A stretch of 64,000 nucleotides of DNA, taken from positions 370,424 to 434,423 of the forward strand of contig CAJJDP010000085.1 in the NCBI GenBank assembly GCA_905182995.1. Direction: 5' to 3'. The stretch is from Paramecium octaurelia (taxonomy: Eukaryota > Ciliophora > Oligohymenophorea > Peniculida > Parameciidae). Numbering within the stretch: position 1 is the stretch's first letter; every line of letters starts with the position of its first letter. Below the pieces are notes generated by a model. It worked only from the letters and a program-made list of their open reading frames with translations, searched no databases and was not told where the DNA came from. Shown in pieces: positions 1 to 10,523 of this stretch. The position numbers and the translations under genes are program-made.

Positions 1-1
1 G

Positions 2-76
2 ATCCCAAATTCTAATCCATCCCATTTCACTACCTATCACAATCCATCTAGAATCAGAAGAAATAGCAATAGTTGA
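2..76 (+). CDS. C-terminal end of a gene entering from the left edge
   Basis: Reading from base 2 gives 24 codons rich in Ser, Asn and Arg (ending RIRRNSNS) before a TGA at 74-76. Only the tail lies in the window, so no domain can be named. A polar, basic, serine-rich tail is common in ciliate proteins. The frame could also be open by chance because only TGA stops translation here. Confidence 0.35.
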   Translation: MPNSNPSHFTTYHNPSRIRRNSNS

Positions 77-631
77 ATGATAGAGTAAATTTTCCAATTT
101 GGTTTTTAGAGTGGGTTTTTGTAATGCTAGCATTCAAAGCTAGGTTCTCAAAAATATATATTTATTATTGTAAAAATCACACAAATAATTATCCTCAATA
201 TATATCACAAAATTTTATTATTATTTATTTCATAATTTTTTTTGAAAGCATTTTAACAAATAACTTAAATAACAAAGATATTATTGATATTTCAATCTAA
301 AATCATATAAGCTATTGGTAGAAATCAATCTGAAGTTATTTCACGTGTTCAAACACATAGTTGAATCAAATTCTCTTCATATATTGATATGTTAAATCAA
401 CTGGTTTTGGCCAAAGAAAAGATCAATTACTTAAATTAAATATAACAGTTTTGTGAACTTCAAAAGTACAAGTTTTATATCATGTTATTTAAATTTACTG
501 AATATAATGCATATGGATAATCCTTGAATTCGAATTATTAATTTAAATCCTTTGTTCAATTCAGCATTTAACTTATAACATATATGGCAGCATTACTTTA
601 ATATTTTTTAATAAAATAAATAATAATCTGC
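77..631. other. Intergenic, no supported gene
   Basis: Very A+T-rich DNA between the partial left-edge gene and the small acylated-type protein. Short open frames exist on both strands, but none has a recognisable motif or convincing composition. It should contain the 3' flank of the first gene and the promoter of the next. Confidence 0.5.
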
Positions 632-928
632 ATGGGTTGTTCCTAAAGCGTAACAGCAGATGACAACCAAGCTGTGATTCTTATTAAGCCAAAGACTCTT
701 AAATTCAAGCCTCACAATTCCAATACGGAATCTATTTTAAAGAAAAAGTATACTGACGGAAGTGGATAGGCTTTTTACATTATCCCAACTGAAGGAGCTT
801 CTTTCTCAAAAGTTCCAGTCTTAAGAGGGCCCGATTCGAATCAACTTGTATTGAGAAGACGATAATCCAAGTTATCAAGTAGTCCCACAATTACAGAGAA
901 GGTGCAAACTTAGCCAATGTCTTTCTGA
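632..928 (+). CDS. Small hypothetical protein with MGCS N-terminus (dual acylation motif)
   Basis: A 98-codon intronless ORF with TAA/TAG read as Gln, from ATG 632 to TGA 926-928. It begins Met-Gly-Cys-Ser. Gly2 is the classic N-myristoylation site and Cys3 a typical adjacent palmitoylation site, so membrane anchoring is inferred. The rest is soluble and basic, rich in Lys, Arg and Ser, with no transmembrane segment or known domain. The local base composition is clearly less A+T-rich than the flanks, which supports real coding. The function is unknown. Confidence 0.65.
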
Positions 929-2579
929 GAATAATTGAATAAATGAATATATGTTGTCCATATTTTAATAAAAATCCAAAATAAATTATTTATTATTCAT
1001 AAAGGAGAATCCCAAGGTCCAAAAGAATTACTTTTGTTTAAAACATTTATGGGGGATTTAAAATTTAACTTAATTTTCTTGGCAGTAGAAATATCAGTTT
1101 AAATCTTAGGCATATCTGTGATAAATCTCTTATGAAAGTTGGGTTTACAACTATTATTTGGAAATCTACTTAACAGTTCCTTCTTTTTTGGTTTAATTAT
1201 TTCATGGACTGATATCAATCTTAAAATAGTTCCCTAGTCATCCGAAGGAGGGTTCCATGGTTTTGGATTTAAAGTGTTTTGCGATTTATAATACAACTTC
1301 AACCTTTATGAAAAAGTCAAATGAGGAAATTTTTATTGAGGGGGAGAATAACTCAAAGGTTAACCAACAAAAAGCTTTGGTTCTAATGGAGGAATTGGAG
1401 ATTATCGTTATCTTACCAATGACTTGCTCATCCTCAATTTGTTTGTATTCATAATTTATAATAAATTAAAATATTTGAGATTTTTTAAGTGTTCAATAAA
1501 GAGAATATTTTGAGATCTGCTCCTGTTCACAACAATGAACAAAACCAATTCTAAGTAAAGATTCTAAAATTTCTTGAAAAGACATATTCAAAATTTTGAA
1601 GGTTGTTTAATTATTGGAATTTTGAGATTTTTACATCTGGAGAAATATTTTACATATAAACTGAGCGGATAATATAGCATGTTAATTTAAATCTTCCTGA
1701 ATTATTAAATTTGGATAACTTATATCTAATGTAGTAGCGATTAATGATGTTGAAAATACTATGACCATCTTATATCCGAAATTTATTTGAGTAATGAATC
1801 TCGACGCTTGGTGCCCATATTGTTAATGTAAAGAATTTCTTCTACTATAATAGAACTCTTAATTGGAGATTGAGTAGTATTTTCATTAAAGATTATAAAT
1901 GGAATGCAAATTAAAAATAAATTTTTCTCAAATTTATTAAATAGATTAAGATATGTCATCCCACGAGTTAGGAAATCAGCAAAACATGTGAAATCATAAC
2001 AATCTATAATTATAACAAGCAATATTATCATCTTTAAATAATAATTAAATTAATTTGATAATTTTAACAATCAATCAAACTTATGAATAAATAAAAATAT
2101 ATCATATTCTTAATTATTTTTGAGGAAAATATAATCTAGATTTCTACTTTTTGATTTAAGAATTAGGTTATAAGTCAGTCAATATAGCATAGGGCAGAAT
2201 CATATTATTATAAGTAGTAAATTGAAATTAGAAAACTTGAATTAAATTATGATAATATGAAATAAATCGCAAGTTTACTAATATTTTAAGATCGTATACA
2301 GTCTTTAATTATTTATCGAAGTTATTTTTGCTGGTTCTTTATCAATTCAGACTAATTTCCTTAGATTTGTATTTTGTTAGAATTTATAAAATTCTGAGAT
2401 CCTTCATTTTAGATTAGCCAGAAAGAAATCAAATGATTATTCTCTTTAATAATTTGACTGACTTCTATGGCTATTATTATCCCTAGTTGATATCAAAAAT
2501 TAATTATAATTTAATACTTTAAATTAGGTTTGGATTCTTTTATTCTATGAGTTTTATTTGTGACATTATTAATTAAATT
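929..2579. other. Mostly non-coding or degraded stretch
   Basis: Several protein-like fragments occur in different plus frames between about 980 and 1480, including Gly/Phe-rich and hydrophobic pieces, but they are broken by TGA codons and I could not join them with plausible 20-35 nt introns. A minus-strand frame from 2031 down to about 1716 (about 105 codons, hydrophobic N-terminus) is open but has no recognisable motif. I see no reliable gene. A decayed multi-exon gene around 1.0-1.5 kb is possible. Confidence 0.35.
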
Positions 2580-3341
2580 ATGTTCGGATATATTTTAGCA
2601 TGGCTGTGTCAATTAATTGATAAGACTATTACGCTTATACGTAAAAGAATAAGACCGAAAAAGAAGTTTGGACTAGGACGTTATCAGTAAATCCCTAGGT
2701 CAAATTCATCATATACTGGGAGATTGAAATTACTGATAGGATTGGAGGGGACTCTTGTTTGTACAAGTCCTACTCCAGTTCAAGGGTGGGATAAAATCAA
2801 TATCAAGTAAGATGCATGCAATATTTGTTTTCAGATATCACTCAGGACTCACCCAGGAATTTTATGTTAAACATCGCCCATATCTAGACCAATTTTTATT
2901 GAGTGTTTCAGAAATTTATGATGTCAGCATTTATACAACCCAAATTTAAGAGTTTGCTGCTCCTATAATAAATCGATTTTGCATTCAATTCAAACTTAAT
3001 TTTTACAGATAAAAGTAAATTTTATTTTTCACATAGTCATGTGTATAATCTCGCAATAAAATCAGAAAGGAAATCAATATGACAACATCTAATCCTCATA
3101 ATGTAATATTTGTGGATTATGATGAGGATTAATGCTTAGGTATAAATTTTAGAAATCCATAAAAGCCAACTCTGAAAATGCTTATCAAATATAATAGTAT
3201 AATGGTCAAGACAATGATACTGAATTGTTGAAATTGAAGGACTTCTTAATTCATGCAGAATCATAGATGAAAGTTCGTAAAGAGCAAGATCCTAGCGTTA
3301 CAATTTAAGACATATTATTAGAACTAACAGAAGAGGATTGA
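2580..3341 (+). CDS. CTD/SCP-like phosphatase-fold protein lacking catalytic Asp residues
   Basis: It is read as three exons after removing introns 2807-2834 (28 nt, GTAAG...CAG) and 3140-3165 (26 nt, ending AAG), giving 235 residues and ending at TGA 3339-3341. A short hydrophobic N-terminus (MFGYILAWL) is followed by a basic stretch and then the HAD/SCP core. Recognisable pieces in order are TLVCTSPTP, EFYVKHRPYLDQFL, IYTTQIQEFAAP, NVIFVDYDED, and a C-terminal DTELLKLKDFL. In active SCP/FCP1 enzymes the first motif is DxDxT. Here the five residues (codons 2739-2753) read G-L-E-G-T, so the nucleophile and the general acid are both replaced. Known family members dephosphorylate RNA polymerase II CTD or other phosphoserines. 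This copy is inferred to be a pseudophosphatase or an early pseudogene. The rest of the fold and both splice joins look intact. Confidence 0.72.
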
Positions 3342-4713
3342 TAATGAACTATAAATATAAATAAAATAATACAAAAGTAATATTGTTAAAAATATAAGAT
3401 TTTAAAGTATTGGATTTGAATGAAAAATAACTATTACATTAAATCATTGTAATAATATGAATTACATTAATAAATGTAAAAAATCACTAATATTCATTTT
3501 TTGGATGATAAAATTGAATCTATGTATAGAATTGATTTTAATATTAAATTTTTTATTAAATATAATACAAATTTGCCGACTCCTCCAACTAAACTCTCTT
3601 TAATAGACTAATAATAAAAATTTTATCGCAATCATATGGAAGATCAACAATAATTTTAATGAGAAGTTAAATCATTACATCAGATTTAATTAATAAATAG
3701 ATAATAATTCAATTGAAATACTCCATGAATTAGCTAATAGTCAACTAATTAGAAGTTCTAAAATAATGGAGACTCTCACAAACAATAAATGAATGTATAA
3801 GATTCTTTCATAAAAAAATGAAAATACTGTACAATAGAAGATTAAATAGTTTAAAGAGTTAAGAAAGTTATGAAATTATTAAAGCGAAATAAGATAAAAT
3901 AAATGGAGAAAAGTAGCATTACAATTTAAAAAAGGATAAAAAGTAATATTTCAGTAAGTTATCATGCTGTTGACTATTTTTATTCCAAAAATATAGCTTT
4001 ATTTAAATTTAAGACTATCTAAATCACGAGACATAATTTTAAATTTAATTTAATAAGAGAAAATAAAATTTAATTGATTGATTTTTGGTTTATTTACATT
4101 TATTGATCATAAGAATAATTCATGTAATGGAATGTTCATACTTTTTTAATATGAGTGATATAATACAAAGGAAATACTTATATCATCTATCGATAACATT
4201 AAATAAGAAAGATGAACTTTTTAGATTATGTTTATAAAAAAATATTCGTTCTCTCATTTTGTATTTAACTATTTGTTTGACCTGTCAATTATCCTAATAA
4301 ATAACTATATTGAGTTTGCTAAGCTGTGGTTTTTAACTAGTACAAGAGATATATTTAAATAATATTGAGTTGATTTAGGAATTTTAGAAAATTAAGTAAT
4401 CACCTGGAAATATAGAATGGTAATTATCACAAGAACGAAATAAAGACATCAGACCTCCTGTAGTTGTGTTTTATCCTCTCAACTTTGAAGATGAATTTTA
4501 TATGAGCCATGTTCTGATTATTTCTTCTCAGTTCAAATTAGAAAATAATTAATTTTTGAATTCTATCATTAAGCATTGTAAATTCGTATATTATAATGAT
4601 TAATCACATAACATGACAGGAATAAATTAATTTCTAAATATTTTGTAATTATACGTCATTCAGTGGTTTATGAGCAGTGTGGACAAAAAGAAATCTAATA
4701 AAATATATTATTT
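3342..4713. other. A+T-rich intergenic stretch, no firm gene
   Basis: Lys/Gln-rich coiled-coil-like fragments occur in shifting plus frames around 3580-3980, and a long plus frame is open from about 4380 to 4808, overlapping the start of the desaturase gene. Neither has a clean start plus a recognisable motif, and chance open frames of this size are expected in TGA-only code. The stretch should contain the desaturase promoter. Confidence 0.4.
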
Positions 4714-5677
4714 ATGTAAATATTTGAGACCATTGTCAAGTACTGTGACAAAAAGGATATCAAGTTAATAGAGTCAGGATGGTTGCTATACTGTCACGTA
4801 TTGGGTGTGATTGGTATAATTTGGAGCTTCTTCTTGGAGTCAGAATTGTTCTACAAATACTACCTTGTAAATAATTCCATTAAATTTAGGCCTTCTTAAT
4901 CTGGCATTGCCTTACAGGATTAGGAATCACGGGTGGAGCTCACAGATTATGGGCGCATAAATCCTACAAAGCATCATGGCCAATTAGAGTTTTCTTGATG
5001 TTTATGAATTCAAATTGTTTCTAAGGAAGTATCTGGCATTGGAGTAGAGATCACAGACTTCACCACAAGTTTAGTGTATGAAACTTAATATCATCATAGG
5101 ATACACCATTGGATCCACACAATTCTTAATAAGGATTGTTTTTCTCTCATTGTGGATGGTTATTGAAAAACAAGAGCAAGGAGTTAGTTGAAGAAGGAAT
5201 GAAGCTCGATTTGTCCGATTTGAAGGCCGATTCCGTTGTAATGTTCTAAAAGAGACATTATTATAAAATGGCTTTCCTTTGGGCTTTCATCATCCCTGCT
5301 TTGACTGGTTTGATAATAAGCGACAAGTGGTTCTTCAGTCTTTTGTTCTTAGGCTTCGGCAAATACATCTTCACTTTGAATGCCACATGGTATTGCTCAA
5401 TCATAAAGTTAGGTGTGTTAATTCAATCTGCCACTTTTATGGAAGCAGAAAGTGGAATCCAAGAATCGAACCAAGAGACAACATCTTCGTCTCATTGATT
5501 ACATTGGGTGAAGGATGGCATAACTGGCATCACGAATATCCAAGAGATTGGAGAGCCTCCAAAAATGAGTGGTGGATGATCAACCCAACATGCTCATTTA
5601 TTTAGATGTGTGAATATATTGGATTAGTAAATACCAAAAGAGCAAAATTGGAAGAAAAGGTGAAATATGATTATTGA
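4714..5677 (+). CDS. Fatty acid desaturase, stearoyl-CoA delta-9 type
   Basis: Four exons (introns 4867-4889, 5076-5099 and 5390-5412; 23, 24 and 23 nt, all GTA...TAG) encode 297 residues. The three histidine clusters of membrane desaturases are all present: HRLWAH after GLGITGGA, HRLHH after WHWSRD, and HNWHH after LGEGW. Hydrophobic segments lie before the first box and between the second and third boxes. The order and spacing match acyl-CoA delta-9 desaturases, diiron ER enzymes that put a cis double bond into saturated acyl-CoA using cytochrome b5 and O2. The C-terminus has no obvious fused cytochrome b5 domain. The start ATG is the first in frame near the conserved region. An open upstream frame means a longer N-terminus cannot be excluded. 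Confidence 0.93.
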
Positions 5678-6226
5678 TTTATTATTCATTTGAAACACAA
5701 ATAAAATTCTTAATTTTAATTATATTCATATTCTTAAACTTATATTATTTCTTATTTTGAAGCTTCATTTAATATTCTTAAAAATTAAAATTAGTAAAAT
5801 CACTTCGAAAAATATTATGCACAATTTCATTATAATACATATTGCATCATAGTGTTTAATGACTATGGCATTCCTTAGGATAAGTAATCAAATACTCACA
5901 ATTCTATACTATAATGATCAAACTTAAAGTTGTTAGCTATGTCTAAGATACCATATAATTCATCAAAGCGTTGGATTATTGCCAAAATTATCAAATAACA
6001 CTCTGTTTTCAAGTCTGAAAAAGAATTAAATAAAAAATGTAAGGTCAGATTTGGTTTCATTATGGCTTGAGTTGTAAAATATGTAGTTTGAAGATGAAAT
6101 TATTTTGGCTACATATTGAAATGAGAAGACATGATATTAGTGATTCAAAAGTATATCACAGATTGAAATCAAAGATCAAATTAATCCTGGATCAGACCAA
6201 ATTTATAAATATTATAATTATTGATT
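5678..6226. other. Intergenic between convergent desaturase and ATPase genes
   Basis: The stretch lies between the 3' ends of two convergent genes. Short open frames such as 6067-6273 on the plus strand overlap the end of the ATPase gene and show no motif. I see nothing functional beyond expected 3' processing signals. Confidence 0.5.
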
Positions 6227-9200
6227 TCATAATAAATCAAAATACAACGCATCTTTCCCACCAACTTGGATAATTTGTTTTTGATTTTGAGGCTCTTATC
6301 TAATTAGATTAATTAAAAGATTTACCATCCATTTTCTTCCTTCAGCCCATATTAACATAATCAATGCAAATGGCAGAGCACATATTCCATAATGAATGAA
6401 TAATAGATCTCTAGTTCCAAATACGGTATTGAACACTTCAATATAGGAAAGAGCTACGGTCAACATGAATTCCACCCAAAATCCAAAGAACATATAGTAA
6501 TTGGAGAACCCTATAATGAAATAATAATTGAGTACCTTAAAAGGTTCCTGCGTTTTTCAAAGATCTCAAACCTTAATAATTGCATATTTGCCCAACCACA
6601 ATGCCATAGAAAAATGAAGTCTAAGCATAATTTGAAGCCTCAGTTGTGAAACAATAAGGTCTTTTAGTGTAGGGAGAGACTAAATTAACGCTACAAGGAG
6701 CCCATTAAAACACTTCCTTTAATTCTCCATCTTTGCATTCAATATAAGCCATTCTTAGATCTAATTTAGCATGATTAGCATAAATCCAATCGATTTCCTC
6801 AATCTCTTCCTCAGGGAATGGAAAATCACATTTTCCATTTTCATAAATTCTTTTTAAATTCGAATTTCCAAACCAAGGGTCAGTTGGATCATACTAATCC
6901 CCTGTTTTCGGCAGAATGGTTTCTCTTACTCCTATAAATAGTAAATCTTATGGATTAAATCCAAAATCATACAAAGTTACAAACCATTAGAAATAACCAC
7001 AATAGGTTGATAGAACTCCATTCTACACATATGCATAGACCAACAACTTTCCACTCACAAGATGTTCATCTTGAGACCGAGGCCTTCTTGTCATAATATC
7101 TATGTCTGCATCTTCAAAAACATATGTAGTGCAAGGGAAAATATCTGTTCCAATATCAATACATAAGATCAACACAGTAGTCAAGGGTAAAGGAATTCTA
7201 AAGATAACAAATCCTAAAAATGGAAGTAATTCTGAGATATTGGAAGTCAAACAATATGCAATACTCTTCTTCAAGTTGTCAAAGATCTTTCTTCCTTCTT
7301 CAATTCCAACGACAATACTTGAGAAATCGTCATTCAACAGAATCATATCAGCAGCATCTTTTGCAACATCAGAACCAGTAATTCCCATAGCAATTCCAAT
7401 ATCAGCCTTCTTAATTGCTGGACTGTCATTGACTCCATCTCCTGTAACTGCAACTATGTGACCTCTCCTTTAACAACCAGCCACAATAATCAACTTTTAT
7501 GCTGGACTTGTTCTTGCAAACACTAATTATGGTTTACTTAACCATTCTTATAGTTGTCTTCCTTTATCTTCTTCAGGTAAACCTTCATCATCAATAGCCA
7601 TTTTGGTTAATTTATCTCCGTGAATTACTAAAGCATTTGATTGATGGAATGCCTCTTCAAAAGAGATACCCTTCTCTTACATCAATTCATCAACAGTTTT
7701 TTCAGTAATAATATTACATTACCTTGCAATTGCAGCAGCAGTAACTGGTTAATCTCCAGTAACCATAATAACTTAAATACCAGCTGTCTTACATTTTATA
7801 ACAGCGTAAGGTACATTATCCTTTGGAGGATCAATTAAGGATATCAAACCAACAAAGACTTATTTGTTAAATGGGAAATTCATCTTATCAAGGTTAAATT
7901 AATATCCTATTGGGAATTATTCTTTTGGTAAATGCAATTTAGAGAATCCAAGTACTCTTTCTCCTTATCTTCCAAATTATTCATTTATTTAAACGAATGA
8001 TTGTTCCCATTTTTCATCTTTTAATTCTACTCTTCCATTGTTATATGCTGAGTCACAAAGTCCCCAAATTCTTTCAGGTGCACCTTTAGTTAAAAGACAA
8101 TAATGTGAATCTGGAGTTTCATACTCAACTATGATAAATGCATATTTATTGGTTGAATTAAAGGGCATCTTGGCCATCTTATGCTCATTATCCCTTGCAA
8201 CTTATCTGCTTTGTCTAGTTTAAATGATATCGTTTATTGGTTAAAAGAATTTAATTAAGGCTGTTTCTGAAGCATCACCAATTGTTGGTTTTTCTTAACA
8301 TGTCATTTTCTGGAAATTCTGATTCCATTTTTCAATTGCCTCTTTCATTTTTTAATCTTTTTGTTATTGATTCAAACCAATGGCATTTTAAATTCTGATT
8401 TATTGTTCCTAAGGAAGAGCAGTATCAAAAGTAGCCTCAGAACATAGAATTGCAGTTTCATGCAACGTTTTAAATCCGACTTCATTGAGATCATATTCAT
8501 AATTAAATTTAGGTCCCATCTTCTCTTTATTCGCTCCCTTGTATTTTTTATTGTTATACCACAAATTTTCAACAGTCATCTTATTTTAAGTCAAAGTACC
8601 AGTTTTATCTGAACAAATACATGATCTTTAATATAAAGCATAAATTTTACGTAGATCCCAAAGTTTCAACTCCTTCCAAATTCTTTACCAACACCTTTTT
8701 GTATGCTAATTTCTTCGCTGTTAGAGTTAAAGCTACTGTTACTGTTGCTAGAAGTCCTTCTGGAACATTTGCGACAATAATACCAATAGCAAATACAAGA
8801 TTAGTAATGGCGGCTATAATTATCAATATATTTTACGATATCCAATAATGAAACCCAAAACAAAAAATATGACACCTATGGAAATAGCAATTACTGCTAT
8901 ATATTTAATGAACACATTTAGTTCCCTTCTTAGAGTTGTATCATCTCCTCCAGAACTATCGACCAATCCTGCAATTTATCCAATAACAGTATTATCTCCA
9001 GTAAATACAACCATTCCCTTCCCATTACCCTATTTTTCAATATTTCAATTATACTTCTTTACAAAGAGTACCAAAAAATGCCAAATTTTTAGTTTCCAAA
9101 GGGTTAGTCTGATTAGTACACTCAGGCGATCTTAATAATAATAATGACTCCCCTGTAAGACTTGAGTTATCCACCTTCATTTCATTGCTCTCCAATATTC

Positions 9201-9960
9201 TGATGTCGGCTGGAATTCTCTTACCATTTTCAATTACTACGACATCACCAGGCACTAAATTGGAAGCTGGAAATTTTTATTATTATCCATCTCTGATAAC
9301 TAATGTTTCAGGAGGAATGAAATTTTTGAATGCATCCATGATTGCCTCAGATTTTGCATTTTAAAAAAATGTTATAATTCCAGTTAATGTATTAACAACC
9401 ATAATTACAATACCTAAATACAGCTAATGATGTAATATAATATAAATACGTTAGAAGGATCTTCTGGTGCCAGGCCATAAGCCAAAAAGCATAATGCAGC
9501 TCCAGCCCACAATAGCCAAGCAAACATTGACGTCAATTCATGAATTAGCTTCATATACCAGGGCTCTTTCTCTTTTTAACTCAATTCATTTTTTCCAAAC
9601 TCCACTAGTTTTTGATCCGCAACTTCCCTCGTTAGGCCTGTCTTTGCATTAGTTTGAAACCTCTATTCAAGTTCCTCTAACGGAATTCTGTGCTCATCCT
9701 ATTTTGTTAGTTAAAAAAATACCATTGTTTTGAATTTTTCTGCTTTTGACGCATCAACTTTTTCTACCTCCTTTTTTTTGCCCTTTTCTAGTTAGAACAG
9801 TAATTTCTTTCTTCTGTCTGCTATCTCCTTGGCCATCTCATCAAATTCCTTCTTGGCTTAGGCAAGTTGCATTTCTTAGCTACATAATTAATTTTAAACT
9901 TTACTTCTGCTATGTGAACATTGTTATGATCATAGACGCTGATTTAGAAGCAGATTTCAT
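6227..9960 (-). CDS. P-type cation ATPase, Na,K/H,K-ATPase alpha-subunit family (type IIC)
   Basis: Seven exons encode 1194 residues once six introns are removed (6511-6535, 8626-8650, 8814-8836, 9030-9054, 9424-9449, 9880-9904; 23-26 nt). The N-terminus is charged and glutamine-rich. It is followed by a typical alpha-subunit N-domain, the actuator motif SSLTGES, the M4 motif [20 protein letters not shown], the phosphorylation site CSDKTGTLT, the nucleotide-domain KGAPE, the P-domain MVTGD, and GDGVNDSPA. The C-terminal half has hydrophobic segments M5-M10. Family members couple ATP hydrolysis to exchange of Na+ or H+ for K+ at the plasma membrane or contractile-vacuole membranes. Which ion is moved cannot be decided by eye. 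All catalytic residues seem intact. The intron at 8626-8650 ends AAAG rather than TAG. Confidence 0.95.
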
Positions 9961-10152
9961 TTTAAATAATATTAAATACGTAGAAAAGATTTAGAAATGA
10001 TTATCTAATAAAAAATTAATGAGACTTAATTAACCGTATATAATAAATTATTAGAATATAATAAATTAAAACTAAAAAATGACTCATTTATCATGATGTT
10101 GATGACAATATTTTGATTCTAATCTGCGTAGAATACTCAGTACAATCCAATC

Positions 10153-10305
10153 TCATGATATTTTCATCATTTTTTTGGATGCAAACTGATTTTGAAATTA
10201 TTTAATAAGTATTTTGACAACATTATTATTACCATCTTGATTTACAAACTTAAGGAATAAATAGTCTTACCTATTGTCCTTACGTTGATTTCTGCTATTC
10301 TACAT
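10153..10305 (-). CDS. Small hypothetical protein, possibly longer if a homopolymer frameshift is corrected
   Basis: ATG at 10305-10303 opens a 50-residue Asn/Gln-rich ORF (start MQNSRNQRKD) ending at TGA 10155-10153. Just before its end the frame passes a T7 run (10170-10176 on the plus strand). One base more in that run would extend the protein by about 25 plausible residues into the next frame. No domain is recognised. It lies between the ATPase promoter side and the TmcB-like gene. It could be a chance ORF. Confidence 0.35.
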
Positions 10306-10523
10306 AAAATAAAGGTACACTTTTGTCATTCTTCTATTTTTAGTTATTTTTTATGTAAAATCATCAATTTATATTAAAGTTCAAATTATTGAAGAAAAAA
10401 ATTAGAGCAGGCCCCTCTGAATAATAAGTTGTAAAATTTTCTCTTTGAGTATTGATTATACATTTTGAATTAATATTAAATTAAATTTGTTTATAAAGAA
10501 TTAGCTAGACAAAATTGCACGAA

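Noticed and set aside
4380..4810. Long open plus frame upstream of the desaturase
   Set aside because: No start with protein-like N-terminus, no motif, and it overlaps the desaturase N-terminal coding sequence in another frame. Likely chance openness in TGA-only code.
7102..7461. Plus-strand open frame across the ATPase gene
   Set aside because: It lies antisense to a strongly conserved ATPase domain and has no motif of its own, so it is a shadow.
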